The notes: generated by a model not told the origin, from the letters alone. A stretch of DNA of 64,000 nt from DUPU01 sp050952465 (GCA_050952465.1 JBMNKZ010000007.1:372001-436000); one strand, 5' to 3'. Positions 54,056 to 63,699 are shown, numbered from the stretch's first letter. Numbers and translations: made by a program.

Positions 54056-54148
54056 GCATATTTTGGGGGGATTAATAACAAAATAAGATGTAGATGCTTT
54101 TTAGATTCCTGAATTGACTGAGGAGGTGTAAGGCTAAAGCGGCCGAAG

Positions 54149-55858
54149 ATGAACTTAAATCAAGTAAAACCAAAAGTGGCATATTTTTGTATGGAGTATG
54201 GCTTGAATGAAAAGATGCCGATTTATGCAGGAGGATTAGGAGTTCTGGCGGGAGATTATTTAAAAGCAGCCCACGATGCTCACCTTCCTGTAATTGGCAT
54301 TGGCATTCTATGGTCCAATGATTATACAGAACAATATATAGACGAAAATGGGCGTCCCTATGATGTATATCCTAAATTTGAATATGACATGGTCAAAGAT
54401 ACAGGGGTGTCTGTTCATCTGAAGATCAGGGGGGAAGATGTGGAATGCAAGGTGAAAATGGTGGATTGTTATGGTAACGCACCCCTATATCTTTTAGATA
54501 CTGATTTTCCCGGAAGCAATCATGGATGGATGACAAGTAAGCTCTATGGTGGGCAGGCTCAAGACCGGATTGCAGCGGAAATGATTCTGGGGATCGGTGG
54601 AGTGAAGCTTCTTAGATCCCTAGGTCTAGAGGTGGATTTGTATCACTTTAATGAAGGACATGCTGTATTTGCTGGATTGGAATTAATCAGAGAAAAAATA
54701 GCTGAGCAGGGAATGAATTTTAATGAGGCTTGGCAAAAAACAAAATCTCAGGTGATTTTTACTACCCATACACCGGTTCCGGCCGGGAATGAAATACATG
54801 ATCATGGGTTGCTTAAATATATGGAAGCATATAATGGCTTGTCATATGACGAAATGTGTCAAATTGGGGGCGATCCTTTTAATATGACGGCCGCGGCTTT
54901 AAGATTGTCCCAAAAGGCGAATGCGGTGTCGAAACTACATGGGCATACTGCCCGTAACATGTGGCGAGAATTAAAGCTGCCTTCTCCCATTATTTCCGTT
55001 ACCAACGGGGTACATGAAAAAACTTGGCAGGATCAGCGCATAAAAGCTGCTTTTGATGGGGATGGGGATTTGTGGGAAGTGCACAATCAATGTAAAAAGG
55101 AGCTTTTTGACTATGTAGAAAAAAAGACCGGGCAAAAGTTAGATCCGGATGTATTGACCATAGGCTTTGCCCGTAGGGCGGCACCATATAAACGCAGTGA
55201 TTTGATCTTTCGTAACACTGAATTATTAGATCCTTACTTATCCAAAGGGAAACTTCAATTGATTTTTTCCGGCAAGGCTCACCCTAATGACTCCTTAGGC
55301 AAGGATATTATCAGCGATTTGGTCAAGATGGATCGCAAATACGGGAACTCCGTTGTTTTCCTGGAAAACTACAACATGGAAGTAGCAAAGCTATTAGTGC
55401 GGGGCTGTGATGTTTGGCTGAATAACCCCCGCCGTCCTTTTGAAGCCAGCGGGACTTCCGGCATGAAAGCGGCCTTGAATGGGGTACTTAATTTTAGCGT
55501 GGTGGACGGCTGGGTGGCGGAAGGACTGCAACATGGTATAAGTGGTTGGGCGTTAGAGCAGGCGGCCAAACAATCAGAAGCTTGGGATCAGGATGAAAAG
55601 GATCTGCAGGAATTGTATCAGGTGTTATTTAATGAAATCGTACCCACTTATTATTATCAGAAGGAGCGGTGGCGGGAAATGATGCTGTCCAGTATTGATA
55701 TGGCGCAGTGGCAGTTTTCTTCCGCCCGGATGATTAATGAGTATTATGATGTGATTTATACTCCGGTATTTCAGGCCCAGGATTATTTAGATAAATCTCC
55801 TTATATCTTTAACCAAAGTTGGTCTGAGATTAATCAGCAGCCTTACGGGAATCAGTAA
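54149..55858 (+). CDS. glgP: Alpha-glucan phosphorylase, short type
   Basis: The 569-residue GT35 enzyme releases glucose-1-phosphate from alpha-glucans such as glycogen or maltodextrin. It is the short form seen in many anaerobes. It begins VAYFCMEYGLNEKMPIYAGGLGVLAGDYLKAA, with FNEGHAVFAGLE, THTPVPAGNEIHDH, SVTNGVHEKTW, FARRAAPYKRSDL and the PLP-site-like ASGTSGMKAALNG. The nearest strong ribosome site (GAGGAGGTG) is 20 bases before the ATG, which is unusually far, and no in-frame start lies between. No glycogen-synthesis genes are nearby. Confidence 0.9.
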   Translation: MNLNQVKPKVAYFCMEYGLNEKMPIYAGGLGVLAGDYLKAAHDAHLPVIGIGILWSNDYTEQYIDENGRPYDVYPKFEYDMVKDTGVSVHLKIRGEDVECKVKMVDCYGNAPLYLLDTDFPGSNHGWMTSKLYGGQAQDRIAAEMILGIGGVKLLRSLGLEVDLYHFNEGHAVFAGLELIREKIAEQGMNFNEAWQKTKSQVIFTTHTPVPAGNEIHDHGLLKYMEAYNGLSYDEMCQIGGDPFNMTAAALRLSQKANAVSKLHGHTARNMWRELKLPSPIISVTNGVHEKTWQDQRIKAAFDGDGDLWEVHNQCKKELFDYVEKKTGQKLDPDVLTIGFARRAAPYKRSDLIFRNTELLDPYLSKGKLQLIFSGKAHPNDSLGKDIISDLVKMDRKYGNSVVFLENYNMEVAKLLVRGCDVWLNNPRRPFEASGTSGMKAALNGVLNFSVVDGWVAEGLQHGISGWALEQAAKQSEAWDQDEKDLQELYQVLFNEIVPTYYYQKERWREMMLSSIDMAQWQFSSARMINEYYDVIYTPVFQAQDYLDKSPYIFNQSWSEINQQPYGNQ

Positions 55859-55877
55859 GAGCTAATGTAAAACAACG

Positions 55878-56037
55878 GGGTTGTCTCAATACAGCGGGCG
55901 AATCGTGATTCCCTCCTACGTATTATAAAATTATGGTAGGGAAGATTCATGAATCACCCGGTGAGATAAGCAAAAAGGTTCAAATATATTGTAGGAAACG
56001 ACGAGCAATCATTCCTAAACCTGTTTCGGGACAGCCC
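55878..56037. mobile_element. MITE-like element with imperfect terminal inverted repeats
   Basis: About 17-base ends match in inverted orientation with 4 mismatches: GGGTTGTCTCAATACAG at 55878-55894 and CTGTTTCGGGACAGCCC at 56021-56037. An inner inverted pair (GGGCGAATCGTGATTCCC against GGGAAGATTCATGAATCACCC) lies within. There is no coding capacity; a 67-residue frame across it is probably spurious. Target duplication is not clear. It lies between the phosphorylase and the second YkvI gene. Confidence 0.5.
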
Positions 56038-56107
56038 TACATATTGTGGTATAAGCAAGAAGTTATCCCTGACCCCTTTTCAAATTGGCATAAGGAGGAA
56101 TTTTATC

Positions 56108-57250
56108 TTGGCAGAAAAAAAGTTTTCCACATTTAAGGTGGCTTCGGCTTATATTGGGACCATTGTGGGGGCAGGTTTTGCTTCCGGACAGGAAGTCCTG
56201 CAGTTTTTTGGTTATTTTGGGCTTACGGGTTTATTAGGGTTGATCCTGGCCACCGGGTTTTTTGTTTATTTTGGTTATCTAATTATAAAATTAGGGGCGG
56301 AATTAAATGCTGATTCCCATTTACCGGTGATTAAATATGCTGGGGGGAAATGGATCGGTACCATCATTGATTATGTCATTACTTTTTTCCTATTTGGGGC
56401 ATTAACGGTGATGGCGGCAGGTTCTGGGGCTCTTTTTAGTGAGCAACTAGGTTTGCCTGGGTATTTAGGAAGCGGACTGTTAATTGCTACCACCCTAGGC
56501 ACAGTGCTTTTTGGCCTTAACGGGGTTATTTCCGCCATTAGTTTTATCGTACCGGTACTTCTAGTGTCTGTGTTCGCCATTTGTGGTTATGTGCTAATAA
56601 GTATGGGGATCCCTACCGGGGCTTCTCAAGCCGCAATTAGAGGAGGAAACCCGGCGGTACCTTTTTGGCCTCTATCAGCCTTAGTATATGTCTCCTATAA
56701 TCTAGTGGTGGCTGTAGCAGTACTAGCACCCATGGGGAAAGGAACAGCTGATTTAAAAAGAATTAGAAATGGGGCTTTATGGGGCGGTCTCGGATTAGGT
56801 TTAGGTGCTGTAGCAATCTTACTGGCGATGTTAACCAATATGCCTCAAGCTGTAAACTATGAATTACCTATGATTTTCGTGGCGGGACAACTTTCCCCCT
56901 ATATAAAAATTGGTTACGCTATAATCTTATTCCTAGAGATTTATACTACGGCAGTGGGTAGTTTGTATGGTTTTGCTGCCCGTTTTACTAAGCCCAAAAG
57001 CAAACAATTAAAAATTCTGGCGGCGGCGGCCAGTGTTGCAGCTTTGGCGGCAGCTCAATTTGGTTTCACCAATTTAGTACGGACTCTGTTTCCTTTAGTT
57101 GGGTATGCGGGGATTTTAATGTTGGGTGGATTGGTTTATCATCAGTTAAAAAATATTCCCTTAATAGGAAACCTCATACCTCAACCGGCTTATAAAAGGG
57201 TTGAAGGCGATGGGGATAAATCTAGGGATAATTCTAAGGATACAGATTAA
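56108..57250 (+). CDS. YkvI family membrane transporter, paralogue 2
   Basis: The 380-residue protein has about ten membrane segments and starts at a TTG after AAGGAGG (MAEKKFSTFKVASAYIGTIVGAGFASGQEVLQFF). It shares the GAGFASGQE first-helix motif and overall layout with the gene at 31820-32902, but differs in the last 30 hydrophilic residues (VEGDGDKSRDNSKDTD). Substrate unknown, with a probable sodium- or proton-coupled APC-type mechanism. Confidence 0.85.
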   Translation: MAEKKFSTFKVASAYIGTIVGAGFASGQEVLQFFGYFGLTGLLGLILATGFFVYFGYLIIKLGAELNADSHLPVIKYAGGKWIGTIIDYVITFFLFGALTVMAAGSGALFSEQLGLPGYLGSGLLIATTLGTVLFGLNGVISAISFIVPVLLVSVFAICGYVLISMGIPTGASQAAIRGGNPAVPFWPLSALVYVSYNLVVAVAVLAPMGKGTADLKRIRNGALWGGLGLGLGAVAILLAMLTNMPQAVNYELPMIFVAGQLSPYIKIGYAIILFLEIYTTAVGSLYGFAARFTKPKSKQLKILAAAASVAALAAAQFGFTNLVRTLFPLVGYAGILMLGGLVYHQLKNIPLIGNLIPQPAYKRVEGDGDKSRDNSKDTD

Positions 57251-57265
57251 AAGATTTAAAAATAG

Positions 57266-57289
57266 AAAAGAGCCAGGAGGCTCTTTTAG
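57266..57289 (+). terminator. Intrinsic terminator after the second YkvI gene
   Basis: AAAAGAGCC and GGCTCTTTT pair around AGGA, followed by a short T-poor tail. Confidence 0.75.
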
Positions 57290-57320
57290 CTGAATAAGAA
57301 AATAGAACAGTAGTATTTAT

Positions 57321-57350
57321 GTAGGGGCTGTATATATGATGCAGCCCCAT
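57321..57350. repeat. GGGCTG...CAGCCC hairpin
   Basis: GGGGCTG and CAGCCCC enclose TATATATGATG. The element resembles the hairpin after gerM at 34083-34110 (GGGCTGCATATATGCAGCCC). It lies in the convergent gap before typA. Confidence 0.6.
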
Positions 57351-57369
57351 CCTTTAACAAAATTTACAA

Positions 57370-59181
57370 TTAATTGCCCGCTTTAGCCGCCCGCACCCGT
57401 TCGTTTCTCTTTAAATATTTTTTACGAATTCTGATGCTCTTCGGGGTGATTTCCACCAATTCATCATCATTTATAAATTCAATGGCTTCTTCCAATGAGA
57501 GGATGCGGGGTTCTTTTAGTTTCACTGTTTCGTCTGAAGTGGAAGAACGCATATTGGTCAAATGTTTTTTCTTGCATACATTAATTTCAATGTCCTGTTC
57601 CCGGTTACCTACGCCCACTACCATTCCTTCATAAACTCTGGTTCCCGGAGTAATAAAGAGAGTGCCACGGTCTTCTACAGCTAACAAGCCATAGGTAGTA
57701 GCTTCTCCGTCCTCCCAGGCGATTAGGGATCCTTGATAGCGGGTGCTGATATCACCTTTATAAGGCTGGTAGCCGTCAAAGATATGATTCATGATGCCGT
57801 TTCCCCTGGTTTGGGTCAAAAGTTCGGAGCGAAAGCCAATTAGCCCACGAGCGGGAATTTTAAATTCTAGGCGGACGCTGCCTGTCCCGCCGGAAACCAT
57901 GTTAACCATTTCTGCTTTTCTTCGGCCTAGGTTTTCCATTACCGGCCCCATAAATTCTTCCGGGATATCAATCATTAGGTACTCTATTGGCTCTAAAAGT
58001 TTACCGTCAACCTTTTTGTAGATAACCTGGGGCTTTGATACTTGGAGTTCATAACCTTCTCTGCGCATGTTTTCAATAAGGATGGAAAGATGTAGTTCAC
58101 CTCTCCCGGAAACTTGCCAAGCATCGGTGCTTTCCGTATCTTCCACACGCAGGCTGACGTTAGAGATTAATTCCTTATACAGTCTTTCCCGGAGTTTGCG
58201 GGAGGTAATATAAGTACCCTCCTGACCGGCAAAAGGGCTGTTGTTAACGGAAAAAGTCATGGTCAAGGTTGGCTCGTCCACCGTAATCACAGGTAAAGCT
58301 TCCAGGTTATCTGTATCGGTGATGGTTTCTCCAATATTAACATCATCAATACCGGCCAGAGCCACAATTTCTCCCGCAGAGGCGGACTCCACCTCGACCT
58401 TTTTCAATCCCTGAAAAACAAAAACTTTAGAGATTTTGTGCCGTTCAGTCGTACCGTCATGGCGAATTAAGGCGACACTATCGCCATCCTTGATCATTCC
58501 TCGTTTGATCTTCCCGATGGCATACTTGCCCAGGTAACTGTCGTGATCTAAATTTGCCACCAGCATTTGAAAAGGTCCTTCCTTTACCTGGGGCGGAGAT
58601 ACATGATTAATAATCATTTCAAAAAGAGGTTCTAGATTACTCACCTCTTCATCCATTTCTTTTTGGGCGGTTCCGGATCGAGCTGAAGTATAAACAATGG
58701 GGAAGTCTAATTGTTCTTCATTGGCTCCTAATTCTACGAAAAGGTCAAAAACTTCATCAATAACCTCGTGGGGGCGGGCATCAGCCCTGTCAATTTTGTT
58801 AACAACTACTACCGGCTTTAAATCCAGATCTAAAGCTTTTTGTAATACAAATTTTGTTTGGGGCATCGGTCCTTCAAAAGCGTCTACAATTAATAAAACG
58901 CCGTCTACCATGGATAAGGCTCTTTCTACTTCTCCTCCAAAATCGGCATGTCCTGGGGTGTCTACAATATTTATTTTAATATTTTTGTAGGTTACGGCGG
59001 TATTTTTTGCTAAAATAGTAATACCCCGCTCCCGCTCCAGGGGATTGGAGTCCATAACTCGTTCAGTGAGTACCTCGTTTTCATGAAAAATTCCACTTTG
59101 TCTCAGCATGCCGTCCACTAAGGTAGTTTTCCCATGATCTACATGGGCGATTATGGCAATATTGCGAATGTTTGGTACCAT
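57370..59181 (-). CDS. typA: Ribosome-associated GTPase TypA/BipA
   Basis: TypA is an EF-G-like GTPase that supports 50S assembly and stress translation. The protein has 603 residues from the ATG at 59181, which follows TAGGAGG; a further in-frame start at 59220 is less likely. It shows IAIIAHVDHGKTTLVDGML, ERERGITILAKN, DTPGHADFGGEVERALSMVDG, NKIDRADARP and the BipA-specific C-terminal region ending near RKKYLKRNERVRAAKAGN. Confidence 0.97.
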   Translation of the reverse strand: MVPNIRNIAIIAHVDHGKTTLVDGMLRQSGIFHENEVLTERVMDSNPLERERGITILAKNTAVTYKNIKINIVDTPGHADFGGEVERALSMVDGVLLIVDAFEGPMPQTKFVLQKALDLDLKPVVVVNKIDRADARPHEVIDEVFDLFVELGANEEQLDFPIVYTSARSGTAQKEMDEEVSNLEPLFEMIINHVSPPQVKEGPFQMLVANLDHDSYLGKYAIGKIKRGMIKDGDSVALIRHDGTTERHKISKVFVFQGLKKVEVESASAGEIVALAGIDDVNIGETITDTDNLEALPVITVDEPTLTMTFSVNNSPFAGQEGTYITSRKLRERLYKELISNVSLRVEDTESTDAWQVSGRGELHLSILIENMRREGYELQVSKPQVIYKKVDGKLLEPIEYLMIDIPEEFMGPVMENLGRRKAEMVNMVSGGTGSVRLEFKIPARGLIGFRSELLTQTRGNGIMNHIFDGYQPYKGDISTRYQGSLIAWEDGEATTYGLLAVEDRGTLFITPGTRVYEGMVVGVGNREQDIEINVCKKKHLTNMRSSTSDETVKLKEPRILSLEEAIEFINDDELVEITPKSIRIRKKYLKRNERVRAAKAGN

Positions 59182-59308
59182 AAAATTCCTCCTAAATTTG
59201 CGCTTTCTATAGTATACCAACTTCGCAAACAGGTTACAACAATTCTTGGCCTATCTTATATAGGTAACTTCAGGGTATTGTATCAAAATAGAATAGGGGG
59301 GCTGATAA

Positions 59309-60019
59309 ATGTGGCAAAACCTTAATTGGCGCAAATGGAGATTGCTCCTTAAATTAGATCCGGATAAAAGAATCAGTGGTACATCATTGGAACGACTACT
59401 GAAACAAATAATTTTTCAACCTTCTGTGGATGGGGTAATTATCGGGGGTACGCAAAATATTACCAGTGAGAATACCGAGGATTTGATAGATTTAGTCAGG
59501 GAAACGGATTATTCTGGGCCTTTAATTCAAGAAATATCCGAGATAACAGCAATATCTCTCAATGTAAACGGTTATCTGCTTCCCATAGTATTGAATACCG
59601 GGTCAAGGGATTGGTTTATCGGTAAGCACTTAGAGGCGGTAAAGAAATTTGGCCATCTTATTGATTGGTCAGAAATTTTACCTGAAGCTTATCTCATCTG
59701 TAATCCCCGGTGCGCTGCCGCTGAACTGACTGAGGTTATTCCTCCCTCTTTGGATGATTTAATCGCATACCTTGACTTGGTAGAAGAGGTCTATCGCTTG
59801 CCCATAGTTTATTTGGAGTATAGCGGAATATATGGAAATGTGGATTGGTTAAAGGCTATTAAAGAAAGGTGTCGTCAAACTCATCTGTTTTATGGAGGCG
59901 GGATTAAAAGCCTTGCTCAAGCCGAAGAGATGATGGCCGTTGCCGATACCGTCATTTTAGGCAATATTATTTATGATGATCCGGAAGGAACTTTAAAGAT
60001 CCTAGAAAGCATCATTTAG
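59309..60019 (+). CDS. pcrB: PcrB, heptaprenylglyceryl phosphate synthase-like
   Basis: PcrB transfers a polyprenyl group to glycerol-1-phosphate; in Bacillus this is heptaprenyl. The 236-residue TIM-barrel protein shows RLLLKLDPDKR, GVIIGGTQNITSEN, the conserved YLEYSGIYG and the C-terminal phosphate-binding LFYGGGIKSLAQAEEMM followed by ADTVILGNIIYDD. The product chain length is not decided by sequence here. Confidence 0.88.
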   Translation: MWQNLNWRKWRLLLKLDPDKRISGTSLERLLKQIIFQPSVDGVIIGGTQNITSENTEDLIDLVRETDYSGPLIQEISEITAISLNVNGYLLPIVLNTGSRDWFIGKHLEAVKKFGHLIDWSEILPEAYLICNPRCAAAELTEVIPPSLDDLIAYLDLVEEVYRLPIVYLEYSGIYGNVDWLKAIKERCRQTHLFYGGGIKSLAQAEEMMAVADTVILGNIIYDDPEGTLKILESII

Positions 60020-60876
60020 TTATTCCCTTCTTTTTTCCGGAGGAAAGAATGCTCAGAAAAACGGCCTAAAACCTCCGCCGTTTCAGAAATAGTCATAAAG
60101 GCGTTTTTATCTATGTTCATGACCAGTTCTTTTAACCGGGCTAACTCAAATAAATTGGCGACGCAAAAAATTATATCTTTTTCCTTTTTCTCGAAGCCGC
60201 CGCTTCCGTGCATCAGGGTCACTCCCCTGTTTAGCCGGAACATGATGGCTTCTTTTATTTCTTGGGAGCGATTTGAGACAATCATGGCTGTGTGTGTTTT
60301 GTTTAACCCCTCTTGGATTAAATCCATGGCTAAACCACCTACCAGAATACTCACAATAGTATACATAGCAGGCTCTAAACCAAAAATAAAAGCAGCCAGT
60401 GCGATGATAAGCATGTTAGTGATAGAGGTTACTGTCCCTACGCTGATGCCTAGTCTTTTTCTTAAAACTATGGCGATGACATCAACCCCGCCGGAAGAGC
60501 CGTATTGACGAATAATAATTCCCCCTCCGGCTCCCACTAATATCCCGCCAAAAATACTGGCAAGTAAAACGTCATTGGTATATGATTCCGGTTTTATGTA
60601 GTTTAGGAAGATTGATTGCAGGGTTACTGCAATAACGGTGTAAATAATAAATCTGAGATTTAATTCCTTGCGGGCCCAAGCCATAATGGGAATATTATAT
60701 AGAAAGATCAATAATCCTACTGACCACCCGGTAAGATGATTAGTAATTATAGCTAGACCCCCTACACCGCTGGAGACTAAGTTATTGGGAATGATAAAAA
60801 CGTTAAAGGCCAGGGCATAAGATATTGAGGCGAGAGTAATTAAAGATATATCCAAAATGCTTTGTTTAGCTTTCAT
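60016..60876 (-). CDS. YitT family membrane protein
   Basis: The 286-residue protein combines five to six N-terminal membrane segments (YitT domain, with GVGGLAIITNHLTG and GGGIIIRQYGSSGGVDVIAI) and a C-terminal soluble DUF2179 domain (RGVTLMHGSGGFEKKEKDIIFCV, NAFMTISETAEVLG). The family is abundant in Firmicutes and its function is unknown. It converges with pcrB, overlapping by 4 bases at the stops. Confidence 0.9.
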   Translation of the reverse strand: MKAKQSILDISLITLASISYALAFNVFIIPNNLVSSGVGGLAIITNHLTGWSVGLLIFLYNIPIMAWARKELNLRFIIYTVIAVTLQSIFLNYIKPESYTNDVLLASIFGGILVGAGGGIIIRQYGSSGGVDVIAIVLRKRLGISVGTVTSITNMLIIALAAFIFGLEPAMYTIVSILVGGLAMDLIQEGLNKTHTAMIVSNRSQEIKEAIMFRLNRGVTLMHGSGGFEKKEKDIIFCVANLFELARLKELVMNIDKNAFMTISETAEVLGRFSEHSFLRKKEGNN

Positions 60877-61001
60877 AAAATATCACTATCCTTTTTTCCG
60901 GGTTTCCCTTTATAATATTAATAAAGGGAGAGTTTTTCAAGAACAAACTTAGCAAAAATTGTCTTGACCTTAAATATATTATACCTAAAGGAGAATAACT
61001 T

Positions 61002-61766
61002 ATGTTTCCTTTGACACATACACTGGTAGCCCAAAACATTATCTCAAAAGATGATCCCCAGGTTGTTTTTGGCGGGGTGTTTCCTGATTTGGCCCATGGG
61101 ATTGGCCTTAATAGGGATGTGACTCATGAAATGGGAGAGGATTTTTATCGCTTCTGTAGGGAGCATGACAGAAGCTTCCTTGATTTTGCCCGGGCGGTAA
61201 TTTCCCATGGGGCAAAACCCCCAGGATTAGATTATTATGCTGATCAGTCATTTGAAGGAAAAAAACATGGGTATTGTTTCCAAAGGGCAGTTCCTTTGGT
61301 AGAAAAGGTGATTAAAACCTGTGCCCTTCCACCCCAAATGGGGTTATGGAAGGCCCATAATTTTATCGAAATGGCTTTTGAGGTAATTACCGTAGAGCTT
61401 AATCCGGTTTTACCGGATCAGTTTTTAGCTGCTTTAGAGGACGAAGCAATACTTAAAGGTTGTTCTGACGTGTTGGGTTGCTACTTTGGTATTAATAGGG
61501 CGAGGATTTTTGAAGCTTTTCAAAGAATGCCTGATTTTTTTTGTTTGCATGATGTGACGGCTGTCAATCTAGCAAAAAAATATGCAATGCAGTTAAGAAA
61601 GAGACATGGAGTTTTAAAGGCTGACCCCCAGGGCATGACCGAGGTGTTAGAAGAAGCTCGAAAAATTGTCTCAGAAGAGTATTCTTCTTTTATTCGTGAT
61701 GCTGAAAACAAGATTTCCTTACTCTTGTCACAATATCCCAGAGATCCTAGAGCAAAGAAGGATTGA
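61002..61766 (+). CDS. Putative zinc-dependent phospholipase C-like protein
   Basis: The 254-residue protein begins MFPLTHTLVAQNI and has conserved-looking His/Asp clusters: GGVFPDLAHGIGLNRDVTHEMG, FYRFCREHD, ARAVISHGAKP and DYYADQSFEGKKHGY. This spacing recalls the zinc-dependent phospholipase C family (PF00882), but no signal peptide is present and the match is weak. The gene lies in its own unit; an AAGGAG ribosome site precedes the ATG. Confidence 0.55.
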   Translation: MFPLTHTLVAQNIISKDDPQVVFGGVFPDLAHGIGLNRDVTHEMGEDFYRFCREHDRSFLDFARAVISHGAKPPGLDYYADQSFEGKKHGYCFQRAVPLVEKVIKTCALPPQMGLWKAHNFIEMAFEVITVELNPVLPDQFLAALEDEAILKGCSDVLGCYFGINRARIFEAFQRMPDFFCLHDVTAVNLAKKYAMQLRKRHGVLKADPQGMTEVLEEARKIVSEEYSSFIRDAENKISLLLSQYPRDPRAKKD

Positions 61767-61802
61767 GGAAACTAGGCAACTTGTGATAAAATCAATTATT
61801 AG

Positions 61803-61842
61803 ATATATGTCATCCTTCGCTCTGCTCAGGATGACATATATT
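61803..61842. repeat. Inverted repeat of the GGATGACA type
   Basis: ATATATGTCATCCT and AGGATGACATATAT pair perfectly around TCGCTCTGCTC. The TCATCCTTCG...CTCAGGATGA core is a dispersed intergenic repeat in many bacteria; here it may also end transcription before iorA. Confidence 0.7.
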
Positions 61843-61938
61843 TAGAATGACATTTGTATTTAGCTGCTATTCCAAATTTAAAGGATATGGAATGATAAAA
61901 ATTTAGAGAAATTAGATAATGTTGAGGGAGGAGAAGGG

Positions 61939-63699
61939 ATGAAGAGAATTATGACCGGGAATGAAGCCATTGCCCGGGGTGCTTTTGAGGCGGGATGCAC
62001 TGTTGCAGCAGCTTATCCGGGGACGCCCAGCACCGAAATCTTGGAAAATTTGGCTCAGTATCCAGAAGTATATTCCGAATGGGCACCTAATGAAAAGGTA
62101 GCTGTGGAAGTGGTTTGTGGCGCATCTATTGGAGGAGCAAGGTCTTTGGCCGCGATGAAGCATGTGGGATTAAATGTAGCTGCAGACCCTTTATTTACTA
62201 TTGCTTATGAAGGGGTAAACGGGGGACTGGTAATTGTAACTGCCGATGACCCGGGTATGCACAGTTCTCAGAATGAACAGGATAACCGGCTTTATGCTCC
62301 TTTTGCTAAAGTGGCAATGGTTGAACCTTCGGACAGTCAGGAATGTAAGGATTTTGTGAAATATGCCTTTGAGATCAGCGAAAAATATGATACACCAGTA
62401 ATCTTTCGGGTGTCCACCCGCATCTGCCATAGTAAAAGCTTGGTGGAATTAGACGAGAGGCAGGACGTCGGCGTTAAGGAGTACCAAAAGAATGTTAAGA
62501 AATATGTGATGATTCCGGCTCATTCTCGGGTGAAACATTATGAGGTGGAGGAAAGATTGGCAAATCTTCAGGCTTATTCCAATCAATCTCCTTTAAATAG
62601 GATCGAGTGGGGAAAGAAAAGTATCGGCATTATTACCAGCGGCATTTCTTACCAACATGCCAAAGAGGTTTTTGGGGACGAAGCATCCTATCTTAAAATA
62701 GGCTTTAGTTTCCCTCTGCCGGATCAAATGATTAAGAAATTTGCCAAGATGGTGGACAAGCTTTATGTAATCGAGGAAAATGAACCTTACTTGGAAAACT
62801 ACGTTCGCCTTTTAGGTATTGACTGCATCGGGAAGGAGTTTATTCCTCGGTGTGAAGAGTTATCGCCGGAAATTATTCGTCGGGCTCTTCTGCCTCAAAA
62901 GGAAAATGTTCCTTATCAGGTAGACATTACGGCACCTTCCCGGCCGCCGGTGCTTTGTCCCGGATGCCCTCACCGGGGTATCTTCTACACAGTAAGCAAG
63001 TATAAGGACGTTGTGGCTACAGGTGATATTGGCTGCTATACCTTAGGAATGATGCCGCCATTGAACGTCACCGATGTCGTCATCTGCATGGGGGCAGGGA
63101 TTTCTGCCGGGTTAGGCTTCCAGCGGGCGACCATGCAGGGAGGAAGGAAGGAGAAAGTTTTTGGATTCATTGGGGATTCTACATTCTTTCACTCCGGCAT
63201 TACCGGGTTAATTGATGCGGTTTATAACAATACCCCAACCGTGATCGTGATTCTGGATAATCGGATTACCGCCATGACCGGGCATCAGGAGAATCCCGGT
63301 ACTGGTAAAACCTTAATGGGTAAACCTGCCCCTATAATAGATATTGAGGCAATAGTAAAAGCAGTGGGCATTAAGGAAGAAAATATCCGGGTGGTGGATC
63401 CCTGCGATTTAGCTACTACCCAAAAAGCAGTTAAAGAAGCCTATGAGGCAACAGAGCCCTTTGTGATTATTACCAAAAGGCCTTGTGCCCTAATCAAAGA
63501 GGTGCAAAAAAAACAGGCCGGTATCTCTTGCGTCATAGATCAGGAGAAATGTACCAAGTGCCGGGCTTGTATCCGTACCGGCTGTCCTGCTATTTCTTTT
63601 AAAAATAATCAGGTGATTATTGACCAGGCGATGTGCAATGGATGTACCTTATGTCTCCAAGTGTGCAAATTTGATGCCATTGAAAAGGTGGGTGAGTAA
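61939..63699 (+). CDS. iorA: Indolepyruvate:ferredoxin oxidoreductase alpha subunit
   Basis: IorA oxidatively decarboxylates aryl pyruvates to acyl-CoA, using TPP and reducing ferredoxin in anaerobic aromatic amino-acid degradation or, in reverse, synthesis. The 586-residue product has the pyrimidine-binding part (MTGNEAIARGAFEAGCTVAAAYPGTPSTEI), a TPP domain (VLCPGCPHRGIFY, GDIGCYTLG, FGFIGDSTFFHSGITGL) and two C-terminal [4Fe-4S] sites (CTKCRACIRTGCP, CNGCTLCLQVCKF). It overlaps iorB by 8 bases. Confidence 0.97.
   Translation: MKRIMTGNEAIARGAFEAGCTVAAAYPGTPSTEILENLAQYPEVYSEWAPNEKVAVEVVCGASIGGARSLAAMKHVGLNVAADPLFTIAYEGVNGGLVIVTADDPGMHSSQNEQDNRLYAPFAKVAMVEPSDSQECKDFVKYAFEISEKYDTPVIFRVSTRICHSKSLVELDERQDVGVKEYQKNVKKYVMIPAHSRVKHYEVEERLANLQAYSNQSPLNRIEWGKKSIGIITSGISYQHAKEVFGDEASYLKIGFSFPLPDQMIKKFAKMVDKLYVIEENEPYLENYVRLLGIDCIGKEFIPRCEELSPEIIRRALLPQKENVPYQVDITAPSRPPVLCPGCPHRGIFYTVSKYKDVVATGDIGCYTLGMMPPLNVTDVVICMGAGISAGLGFQRATMQGGRKEKVFGFIGDSTFFHSGITGLIDAVYNNTPTVIVILDNRITAMTGHQENPGTGKTLMGKPAPIIDIEAIVKAVGIKEENIRVVDPCDLATTQKAVKEAYEATEPFVIITKRPCALIKEVQKKQAGISCVIDQEKCTKCRACIRTGCPAISFKNNQVIIDQAMCNGCTLCLQVCKFDAIEKVGE

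Noticed and set aside
55933..56136. 67-residue plus-strand frame
   Set aside because: It lies within the MITE-like element and overlaps the YkvI start.
60113..60508. 131-residue plus-strand frame
   Set aside because: It is antisense to the YitT-type gene with no motif or ribosome site.
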